Shown here in pieces: positions 52,786 to 59,809 of a stretch of DNA of 64,000 bases; position 1 is the stretch's first letter; each line of letters opens with the position of its first letter. The DNA lies in the NCBI GenBank assembly GCA_021831035.1, contig JAKBNL010000003.1, positions 96,165 to 160,164 on the forward strand. The letters are read 5' to 3'. Below the pieces are notes generated by a model. That model saw only the letters and a list, made by a program, of their open reading frames with translations. It did no database searches and had not been told where the DNA came from. The stretch comes from Actinomycetes bacterium. Lineage in GTDB: Bacteria; Actinomycetota; Acidimicrobiia; Acidimicrobiales; RAAP-2. Position numbers and translations under genes: made by a program.

Positions 52786-53862
52786 GTGAGCGAGGAAGCG
52801 AGTCCCGACACCGCCGCGCTCGACCTCGACGACGCGCGCCGGCGCTACCACTTCGCCCTGGCGCCCGAGGACCTCGACCGGCTGCCCTTCTACGCGGCGC
52901 TGCTCGCACGCCTCGAGGCGGACGAGGGGGCGCTGCGGCTGCTCGCGAGCGTGCGGGCCGAGCAGCGCAACCCCATGCTCGTTCTCGCCGCGCTCCACCG
53001 CGCCGCCCTGCTCGGCCACCCGGTGCTCGCGCCCCTCTACGACGCGATCCGCCGCGGTGCGGTGACCGACGTCGGCGTCGCGGCCGACGCGGTGCTCGAG
53101 GTGGTCCGCGACGAGCCCGAAGTGGTGCGCAGCCAGCTGTGGCGCTCGACCCAGACGAACGAGCCCGGCCGCAGCGCCGTCCTCCAGGCGGTCGTGCGCG
53201 ACCTCGTCGCGCCGGGCGAGACCATGGCCGTCATCGACGTCGGGACCTCGGCGGGCATCAACCTCTTCTTCGACCGGTTCCCGGTGAGTGCCCGCGACAC
53301 GGGCGACCCGCTCACCCTCGTCTGCGAGGACGAGGGCAGCGTCGACCGCGTGACCCCGCTGCCCTCGGTGGGCGCGCGGGTGGGGATCGACCCGAGTCCC
53401 CTCGACCTCGGCGACGTCGACGACCGGCTGTGGCTGAAGGCCTGCCTGTGGCCCGAGGAGCGTCGTCGCCACGAGCGCCTCGACGCGATCGTCGCGCACT
53501 ACCTCACGTGGCCGCCGACGACGCTGCTCGAGGGCGACGCACTCGATCGCCTCGACGACGCCCTCGCGCTGACCGCCGCCGACGACCTGCGCGTGGTGGT
53601 GAACACCTGGTCGGCCTTCTACTTCACCGAGGCCGAGCGGCGCGCCTACTACGCGGCGCTGCGCGAGCTCGGCGCGTCGAGCAACGTCGCGTGGGTCTCG
53701 GTCGAGTCGACCCTGGTCGCGTGGCCCGACCTCGCGGAGGTGGCCGACGACCGGCGACGCGGCGCGAGCCAGGTGGTGGTGTCGCGCCCCGGCGAGGCCC
53801 CGGTACGATGGGGGTGGTGCCACCCCCACGGTCGGTGGGTGGAGCGCCTGGGCGGGGCCTGA
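52786..53862 (+). CDS. DUF2332-family protein
   Basis: DVGTSAGINLFFDRF; WLKACLWPEERRRHERLDAIV; VNTWSAFYFTEAERRAYYAAL. Confidence 0.85.
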   Translation: MSEEASPDTAALDLDDARRRYHFALAPEDLDRLPFYAALLARLEADEGALRLLASVRAEQRNPMLVLAALHRAALLGHPVLAPLYDAIRRGAVTDVGVAADAVLEVVRDEPEVVRSQLWRSTQTNEPGRSAVLQAVVRDLVAPGETMAVIDVGTSAGINLFFDRFPVSARDTGDPLTLVCEDEGSVDRVTPLPSVGARVGIDPSPLDLGDVDDRLWLKACLWPEERRRHERLDAIVAHYLTWPPTTLLEGDALDRLDDALALTAADDLRVVVNTWSAFYFTEAERRAYYAALRELGASSNVAWVSVESTLVAWPDLAEVADDRRRGASQVVVSRPGEAPVRWGWCHPHGRWVERLGGA

Positions 53863-54023
53863 GCCCCGCGGGCGGTCCGCGCGAGGCTCTCGTGAGGGCA
53901 CGGTGGAGTGCGCTCGGTGTGGATAACGTGCGCCTAAGTGGTTGGTTTCTCGACCCGTCGGCCCCATTCCGGTGGAAAACGGCCCCGGAGTTGGGCAAAA
54001 CGCGATGATTTCCCCCGTGGCCC

Positions 54024-54052
54024 TTGGCGGGGCCTCGGGGCTCTGGCACAGT
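54024..54052 (+). promoter_or_regulatory. Promoter candidate upstream of structured region
   Basis: TTGGCG-17 nt-CACAGT, same -35 hexamer as the rho promoter candidate. Confidence 0.4.
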
Positions 54053-54058
54053 GACACC

Positions 54059-54312
54059 CGTAGTCCACGCAGTACCTGCCCACCGACTTCGAGCCGAGAG
54101 GTGAGAGGGAGGCGGGGGGCGAGGGACCCCGCAAGGGGGACGGAGCCCCTTGAGCGGTAGCGGAGTTCGGTCCGCGACCCGCGAGAGGCCAATGGCGTGG
54201 AGTGCATGCCGCTAGCGGTGCCCTGTCCGACACGGGGCGCCGGTGGTGTGCCTCGGAAACCCCGAGGGGCGGGTGGGCTTCGGCCCACTGGTCACTCGGG
54301 GTTTTCGACCGT
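54059..54312 (+). ncRNA. Candidate structured non-coding RNA, family not identified
   Basis: No credible CDS; multiple strong hairpins (e.g. GGTGCCCTGT/ACACGGGGCGCC) and 3' intrinsic-terminator-like stem AACCCCGAG...CTCGGGGTTTT. Confidence 0.5.
54256..54312. terminator. Intrinsic-terminator-like hairpin, could act on both strands
   Basis: GAAACCCCGAGGGGCGGGTGGGCTTCGGCCCACTGGTCACTCGGGGTTTTC. Confidence 0.65.
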
Positions 54313-54323
54313 CCGGGGTGAGT

Positions 54324-54830
54324 TCACTCGATCCAGTAGCGCCGGTCGGGGCCGCCGTCGGCGTCGACGGCGCTCAGTCGCTCGAAGCGGCCCCCGTTCT
54401 TCTCGATCACCCGACGTGACGCGTCGTTCGCGACGTCACAGGTCACGAGGATCCGCTCGACGCCGTGGGCGCGCAGGACGATCACGGCCTGGCGGAGCAT
54501 CTCGGTCGCGTAGCCCCGTCCGCGCCAGGTGGGCACCACCGCGTAGCCGACGTGGCCGCCGTGCTCGAGGAGGAACGGGTTGGTGAGGGCGAAGCGCAGC
54601 GAGACCCGTCCCACCAGGACGTCGTCGTCCACCGCGGCGAGCTGGGTGCCCGGGGGCCACTCCCCGGGCAGCGTGCGGACGTAGACGTGGTCGCGCTGGT
54701 CCTGGACGAACTCCGCCCAGGTGCGATCGGGCGCGCGCAATAAGAAGGGGAAGTCCTCGGCGCGCAGCGCCTCATCCGCGGCGACGGCCGCGGCCTCGTC
54801 ATCGAGTCGGTAGGGGCGCAGCCGGAGCAC
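54324..54830 (-). CDS. GNAT-family N-acetyltransferase
   Basis: LAAVDDDVLVGRVSLRFAL; HVGYAVVPTWRGRGYATEMLRQAVIVLRAHGVERILVTCDVANDASRRVIEKNGGRFE. Confidence 0.92.
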   Translation of the reverse strand: MLRLRPYRLDDEAAAVAADEALRAEDFPFLLRAPDRTWAEFVQDQRDHVYVRTLPGEWPPGTQLAAVDDDVLVGRVSLRFALTNPFLLEHGGHVGYAVVPTWRGRGYATEMLRQAVIVLRAHGVERILVTCDVANDASRRVIEKNGGRFERLSAVDADGGPDRRYWIE

Positions 54831-54850
54831 CCAACAAGGCTATCGACCGC

Positions 54851-54887
54851 CCCCCTTCGGCAAACTGTGTGGGTGAAGGCGTAAGGC
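54851..54887 (+). repeat. Left terminal inverted repeat
   Basis: CCCCCTTCGGCAAACTGTGTGGGTGAAGGCGTAAGGC. Confidence 0.92.
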
Positions 54888-54930
54888 AAATGACCGCCCG
54901 TCACCACCGAGTTCTATGCCGAAGTTTCTC

Positions 54931-56262
54931 CTAGGCACCGACCGGGGTCGGTGCTTCGGTTGACGCTTCTGCGGGGTGTGCCGGCTCGTCGGTGTTCTGA
55001 CGACTCGGTCTGACCTCCCCTCCACGTCCAGCCACGGAGCGTGTCCCCGCGGGGGTGGGCTTGCTGGGCCACCCGGCCAGGTTGGTCGCGGCGTTGAGGT
55101 CGCGGTCCATCACGAGGCCGCAGGCCTCGCAGTGATACTCCCGCTCGTTAAGGCCCAGCTTGGCTTTCACCGCGCCACAACGAGAACAGGTCTTGGAAGA
55201 GGGGTAGAACCGGTCGGCCTTCACGAGGGCCGATCCGTACCACTTGGTCTTGTAGTCGAGCTGGCGCACGAACTCACCCCAGGCGGCGTCGCCGATGTGC
55301 CTAGCCAGTGCGTGGTTCTTCAGCATGCCCGTCACGTTCAGGTCCTCGACGACGATGAGGTCGTAGTTCTTCGCGAGCATGGTCGTCGTCTCGTGGATCA
55401 GGTTCCTCCGCTGGTCGGCGACGTGGGCGTGGATCCGCTGGACCCGGGTGTTGGCCCGCCGCCACCGCTTCGATGGGGCGACGCCCCTGCGTGGTCCCTG
55501 GCGTCGTGACGCCACGCGCTGGGCTCGGGCCAGTCGGTCCTCGGTGACGACGAGATGATGAGGGTTGGCGACCGCGAGCACCTGTTCTCCCGAGGGGCTC
55601 GCCCCGGTGTAGAGGGCGGTGATCCCGACGTCGACCCCGATGACCCGCTCGGGCGGTCTCGTCGGTGGCAGCGGGCGCTCGACCTCGACGGTGAGTGAGA
55701 CCCACCACCGACCGCCCCGCCCGGAGAGCGTGGCCGAGAGGATCCGTCCGGTGCCGCGATCGAGGTGGCGGTAGAGCTTGCGCGTCGACTCGTAGGTCTT
55801 CACCTCACCCACGCGGCTGATCCGCACGTGGTGGGAATCAACAAGACGCACGGCCGACCCGGCGAGGGTGCACGAGTGGTGCGTGCGCCGAGACCGCGGG
55901 GTCGGGAACCGCGCGGTGCCCTTCTTCCAGTTGGCGAAGGCCCTCGCCAGGTGGACGTGGGCGTAGTTGTAGGCGGACGAGGCGTTGGCGCCCCACCACG
56001 GGGCCAGTTCGTCGCGCTTCTCGTACCAGAGCTTCTGGAGGTCGAGCTGGGCGGTGCCGAGGTAGTTCTCCTTTCGGACCTCCTCGCCGACCTCCTTGCG
56101 GGCGCGGTTCTCGTCCCAGTTCTCCTTCACCAGTGACAACAGGGCGTTGTAGGCGAAGCGCGCGCCCCCGACGTGACTGCGCAGTTGCGCGACCTGCTCG
56201 GGGGTGGGGTCGATCGCGTAGCGGTAGGCCTGGTGGATCGTCGGCGAGGGGCCCCCGGACAC
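54931..56262 (-). CDS. tnpB: TnpB/OrfB RuvC-like RNA-guided nuclease (IS605/IS1341 type)
   Basis: RuvC motifs GVDVGITAL (D), VVEDLNVTGM (E), DRDLNAATNLA (D); zinc finger CSRCGAVKAKL...YHCEACG; N-terminal HTH-like YRYAIDPTPEQVAQL. Confidence 0.95.
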   Translation of the reverse strand: MSGGPSPTIHQAYRYAIDPTPEQVAQLRSHVGGARFAYNALLSLVKENWDENRARKEVGEEVRKENYLGTAQLDLQKLWYEKRDELAPWWGANASSAYNYAHVHLARAFANWKKGTARFPTPRSRRTHHSCTLAGSAVRLVDSHHVRISRVGEVKTYESTRKLYRHLDRGTGRILSATLSGRGGRWWVSLTVEVERPLPPTRPPERVIGVDVGITALYTGASPSGEQVLAVANPHHLVVTEDRLARAQRVASRRQGPRRGVAPSKRWRRANTRVQRIHAHVADQRRNLIHETTTMLAKNYDLIVVEDLNVTGMLKNHALARHIGDAAWGEFVRQLDYKTKWYGSALVKADRFYPSSKTCSRCGAVKAKLGLNEREYHCEACGLVMDRDLNAATNLAGWPSKPTPAGTRSVAGRGGEVRPSRQNTDEPAHPAEASTEAPTPVGA

Positions 56263-56293
56263 ACCATCAGTGTCGGCTCACCGTGTGACAGCG

Positions 56294-56330
56294 GCCTTAC
56301 GCCTTCGCCCACACAGTTTGCCGAAGGGGG
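56294..56330 (-). repeat. Right terminal inverted repeat
   Basis: Reverse complement CCCCCTTCGGCAAACTGTGTGGGCGAAGGCGTAAGGC. Confidence 0.92.
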
Positions 56331-56340
56331 ACCGCCCTAC

Positions 56341-56814
56341 CTACCCCAGGGCGAGCAGTTCGTCGAGTCGCTCGCCACCGTCGACGGCGCCCTCTTCCAT
56401 GCCGGCGGCGATCATCGCGTCGCGGTCGGCGACTGAGAAGAACACGGTCGTGTTGTGCAACAGGGTGCCGCCGGCGTCGGGGCGGAACTCGAGGCGCGAC
56501 GCCAGGACGTGGCCCCGCGCGCCCTCGTACTCGAAGGTCTGAACGAGGGTCGCGCCGGGCTCGACGGTGTGGAAGAAGCCAAAGAATGAGTGGGTCACTC
56601 CGTCGCCCCCGCTCTGGACGAAGTGCCACTTCCCGCCCGGACGCGCGTCTAGGGCGACCACGACGGTGGTGAGGCGTCGCGGGCCCCACCAGCGCACGAT
56701 CTGGTGGGGATCGACGTGCGCCTCGAAGACTCGCGCCGGGGGCGCCGCGAACCGGCGCACGAGAGTGAGGTCGGGCCGTCCCGGCGGGACGTTGAAGTCG
56801 GGGGAATCGGTCAT
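56341..56814 (-). CDS. SRPBCC (AHSA1-like) domain protein
   Basis: LTLVRRFAAPPARVFEAHVDPHQIVRWWGPRRL...GGKWHFVQ...FFGFFHTVEPGATLVQTFEYEG. Confidence 0.92.
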   Translation of the reverse strand: MTDSPDFNVPPGRPDLTLVRRFAAPPARVFEAHVDPHQIVRWWGPRRLTTVVVALDARPGGKWHFVQSGGDGVTHSFFGFFHTVEPGATLVQTFEYEGARGHVLASRLEFRPDAGGTLLHNTTVFFSVADRDAMIAAGMEEGAVDGGERLDELLALG

Positions 56815-57173
56815 CGTGACCTCCTGGATCGCTGGGCGGACGGGGAAGGAGGGGGATCGTGGGCGAGCAGCTCGTCCAGTCGCTCGTACCCCTCCGTGAC
56901 GTGGGTTCGAAAGTCGAGCAGCCACTCGGTGAGCCCGGCGAGCGCCGGGCCGCAGAGACGGGCAGGGCGCCGCTGCGCCTCGCGGTCACGCTCGACGAGT
57001 CCGGCGCGGGTGAGCACCGTGAGGTGCTTGGAGACGGCCTGGAGGGTGAGGTCGAAGGGTTCGGCGAGCTCGCCGACCGTGGCCGGCCCGCGAGCGAGTC
57101 GTTGCACCATCGCCCGTCGCGTGGGGTCGGCCAGCGCTCCGAAGGCGGCGTCGAGGTCGAGGGTCGCTGTCAT
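56811..57173 (-). CDS. ArsR-family transcriptional regulator
   Basis: AFGALADPTRRAMVQRLARGPATVGELAEPFDLTLQAVSKHLTVLTRAGLVERDREAQRRPARL. Confidence 0.93.
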   Translation of the reverse strand: MTATLDLDAAFGALADPTRRAMVQRLARGPATVGELAEPFDLTLQAVSKHLTVLTRAGLVERDREAQRRPARLCGPALAGLTEWLLDFRTHVTEGYERLDELLAHDPPPSPSAQRSRRSR

Positions 57174-57188
57174 CGTCTGCTCGGTTGC

Positions 57189-57204
57189 TCAACCATTAGG
57201 TTGA
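57189..57204. promoter_or_regulatory. ArsR operator candidate
   Basis: TCAACC-ATTA-GGTTGA perfect inverted repeat 15 bp upstream of arsR. Confidence 0.7.
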
Positions 57205-57307
57205 TTAAAGCACCCCGGGGAGCGGACGTCAAGCACTCGGAGGCGCGCCGGACACCGCCCGGACGGGGCGCTGGGGCGGTGTCCGGTGCCCGATTCGACC
57301 GGATGGC

Positions 57308-58003
57308 TCAGAACAGGGTCGTCGACTCGGGTTCGATGAGCCCGGGCCCGTCGTTGCGCACCGAGCCCACGGCCTTGGGGACGGCGTGGTGGGTGAGCGT
57401 GCCCGTCGGCGCCGGGCGTAAGAGACTCTGTCGCTCGCCGGCCTCGTGACCCGCGACGTCGAGCCAGGCCTCGAGGTCGTCGGGATCGAGCACGACGGGC
57501 ATCCGGTCGTGGATCTGCTCGAGGTCGGCGCTCGGCTCGGTCGTGATCACGGTGCAGGTCCGGAGCGTCTGGTCGGTCGCGGGGTCGCGCCAGTGCTCGT
57601 AGAGCCCGGCGAGCACCAGCGGCTCACCGTCGACGCGAGTGAAGTAGTGCGGCTGGCGGTTCGCGCCCGGGCGGTGGTCCCACTCGTAGAAGCCGTCGAC
57701 GGGGATCGCGCAGGTCCGCGATTTGAAGGCCGCGCGGAAGGAGGGCTTCTCGGCGACGGTCTCGGCGCGGGCGTTGAAGAGGCGGTTGCCGATCTCGGGG
57801 CTCTTCGCCCAGGCGGGGACGAGGCCCCAGCGGTAGCGGTCGAGGACCCGGCCGTCGGGGCCCTCGGCGACGGCAAAGAGGGGGCGCTGGGGGCCGACGT
57901 TCCAGCTCGGGGTGCCCTGCGGGTCGAGCCCGGCCGCGAGGGCGGCCGAGAGGAACCGGGCCAGGTGGGCCGGCGGGGTGAAGAGGGCGACGCGGCCGCA
58001 CAT
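57308..58003 (-). CDS. SRAP (HMCES/YedK-like) abasic-site-crosslinking protein
   Basis: MCGRVALFT (catalytic Cys2); WGLVPAWAKSPEIGNRLFNARAETVAEKPSFRAAFKSRTCAIPVDGFYEWDHR. Confidence 0.94.
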   Translation of the reverse strand: MCGRVALFTPPAHLARFLSAALAAGLDPQGTPSWNVGPQRPLFAVAEGPDGRVLDRYRWGLVPAWAKSPEIGNRLFNARAETVAEKPSFRAAFKSRTCAIPVDGFYEWDHRPGANRQPHYFTRVDGEPLVLAGLYEHWRDPATDQTLRTCTVITTEPSADLEQIHDRMPVVLDPDDLEAWLDVAGHEAGERQSLLRPAPTGTLTHHAVPKAVGSVRNDGPGLIEPESTTLF

Positions 58004-58062
58004 GGCCCCAGTCTGCCCGTCGGGGCCCGGGCTGGCGGCCGTGACGCGGCCTCGCTACTGTG

Positions 58063-58078
58063 GCGAACATATGTTCGC
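58063..58078. promoter_or_regulatory. LexA/SOS box
   Basis: Perfect 16-bp palindrome GCGAACATATGTTCGC matching the actinobacterial CGAAC-N4-GTTCG consensus. Confidence 0.92.
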
Positions 58079-58730
58079 TTCCGACCTCTCCCGACCCCCG
58101 ATCCCCACGGAGCTGCGCGCGACGCTGCGCCCGGTCGCCCTGGCCTCGACCCGTCTCCTGCCGCTCGGCGAGCCGTGGCGCGGCTGGGTCCCGGGCGGGG
58201 GGCTGCGACGCGGCTCGAGCGTCGTCGTCGAGGCCCCGGCCGGCCGGGGCGGGCTGAGCCTGGCCCTCGCCCTCGTCGCTGAGTCGAGCGCGCAGGGTCA
58301 CTGGGCGGGGGTCGTCGGGGTCGACGACCCGGGGGTCGTCGCGATGCTCGAGCTCGGCCTCGACCTGCGCCGCGTGCTCTTCGTGCCCCGCCCGCGCGGG
58401 GCGTGGGCCGAGTCGACGGCCGACCTGCTCGACGGGGTCGACCTCGTCGTGGTGCGCCCGCCGGGCCGGGCGGCCCACGGGGCGGCCCGGCGTCTCGTCG
58501 ACCGCGTGCGCGAGAGCGGCGCGGTCCTGCTCGCCCTCAGCGAGCCGCGCACCCCGTGGCCGCTGCCGGCCGACCTGCTCTTCAGCGTGGTCGACGCGCA
58601 GTGGGTCACGACGAGCCGCCTCGACGCGCGTCGCCTGAGCGTGCGGGTCGGTGGGCGCGGGGCCGCCGGGCCCGTGCGCGAGCACGTCGTCGTCCTGCCC
58701 AACCGCGACGGGCGGGCCGAGGCGTCCTAG
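58071..58730 (+). CDS. imuA': ImuA'-like RecA-fold mutasome protein
   Basis: LLPLGEPWRGWVPGGGLRRGSSVVVEAPAGRGGLSLALALVAE; followed by imuB-dnaE2; SOS box at start. Confidence 0.88.
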   Translation: MFASDLSRPPIPTELRATLRPVALASTRLLPLGEPWRGWVPGGGLRRGSSVVVEAPAGRGGLSLALALVAESSAQGHWAGVVGVDDPGVVAMLELGLDLRRVLFVPRPRGAWAESTADLLDGVDLVVVRPPGRAAHGAARRLVDRVRESGAVLLALSEPRTPWPLPADLLFSVVDAQWVTTSRLDARRLSVRVGGRGAAGPVREHVVVLPNRDGRAEAS

Positions 58731-59809
58731 TGGAGCGCCTCCTCGCCGTCTGGGTCGAGTCGCTCAGCGACGAGGCGCCCGACGGGTCGACGCTGCGCGC
58801 GACCCTCGAGCTGCTCGACGCCCTTGACGCCCTCTGTCCCTTCACCGAGGCGGTGCGCCCGGGATTGTTCGCGCTGCCGCTGCGCGGGCCGAGTCGCTTC
58901 TTCGGTGGGGACGACGTGGTGCTCGGCCTCGTGCGCCGGTGCGTGCTCGAGGTCGTCGGCGTCGAGCCCGACCTCGGCGTGGCCGAGGGCCTCTTCAGCG
59001 CCGAGCTCGCGGCGCGCCAGCGCGTGGTCGTGCCGGTCGGTCGCGGCGACGCCTTCCGGCGGGCCCAGCCCCTCACCGCGCTCGGCCGGCGCGACCTCGC
59101 CACGACGGGCGAGCGGCTGGGGCTGCGCACGGTGGGCGCCTTTGCCGACCTCGACCCGGCGCGTGTCGCCGAACGCTTCGACCGCCGGGTCCTCGTCGCG
59201 CACCGCGTGGCCCGCGGGGAGCTCGCCGAGCTCGAGGGCCAGCGCGACCCCCGCCTCGAGGCACGCCTCGCGGCGCTGCGCGGTGTCGTCGCGGCGCCGG
59301 GGGAGCAGCGGGGCTTCTTCGGCCAGCGCAGCGCCGGCGACGACCGGGCCGAGGTCGCGGCCCACCGCGTGCGCCGCCGACTCGGGGCTGAGGCGGTGTG
59401 CGTGGCGCGCCTGCGCGGCGGGCGGGGGCCCGAGGACCGGGCGACCCTCGTGCCCTGGGGGGCGCCCGAGGCCGACGGTGTCGACGGCGCCCCCTGGCCG
59501 GGCCGGCTCGTGGCCCCCTCACCGGCGACGACGCTGGCCCGCCCGGTGCCCCTGCAGGTGCGCGACGAGGGGGACCGGCCGGTCGTGCTCGGCGCGCGCG
59601 GGACGCTCAGCGCCCCGCCGGCCTCGGTCGTCTTCGCCACGCCGCTGCGCCGTGCGGTCGTCTGGCACGCCGGGCCGTGGCCGCTGGTGGAGCGGTGGTG
59701 GTCGCGCCGGCGCCGCCGCGCGCACCTCCAGGTCGTGCTGGCCGGCGGCGAGGCGCTGCTCGTCGCGACCGAGGCCGGCCGGTGGTGGCTGGTGGGGATC
59801 TACGACTGA
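58730..59809 (+). CDS. imuB: ImuB, Y-family polymerase-like mutasome protein (N-terminally short)
   Basis: EAVRPGLFALPLRGPSRFFGGDDVVLGLV...DLGVAEGLFSAELAARQ; position between imuA' and dnaE2. Confidence 0.88.
   Translation: MERLLAVWVESLSDEAPDGSTLRATLELLDALDALCPFTEAVRPGLFALPLRGPSRFFGGDDVVLGLVRRCVLEVVGVEPDLGVAEGLFSAELAARQRVVVPVGRGDAFRRAQPLTALGRRDLATTGERLGLRTVGAFADLDPARVAERFDRRVLVAHRVARGELAELEGQRDPRLEARLAALRGVVAAPGEQRGFFGQRSAGDDRAEVAAHRVRRRLGAEAVCVARLRGGRGPEDRATLVPWGAPEADGVDGAPWPGRLVAPSPATTLARPVPLQVRDEGDRPVVLGARGTLSAPPASVVFATPLRRAVVWHAGPWPLVERWWSRRRRRAHLQVVLAGGEALLVATEAGRWWLVGIYD

Larger units (their letters stand above)
54851..56330 (-). mobile_element. TnpB-only mobile element with 37-bp terminal inverted repeats and ACCGC direct repeats
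   Basis: Inverted repeats 54851-54887 and 56294-56330 match 36/37; flanking ACCGC at 54846-54850 and 56331-56335. Confidence 0.8.

Noticed and set aside
54059-54312. RNase P RNA, tmRNA, SRP RNA or T-box identity for the structured region
   Set aside because: Diagnostic cores (GAGGAAAGTCC, tRNA-like domain with TTCGA-CCA, GGAAGGAAGCAGC, T-box UGGNACC) were not found; family left unassigned.
54851-54887. Assigning the TIRs to the Tn3 family from their ~38-bp length, 5-bp TSD and GTAAG-like inner end
   Set aside because: Outer end is CCCCC rather than GGGG and no TnpA/resolvase is present; similarity is too weak to name a family.
54831-56340. Autonomous IS605/IS607 element with TnpA
   Set aside because: No Y1 or serine-recombinase TnpA ORF is present between or next to the repeats; only TnpB is encoded.
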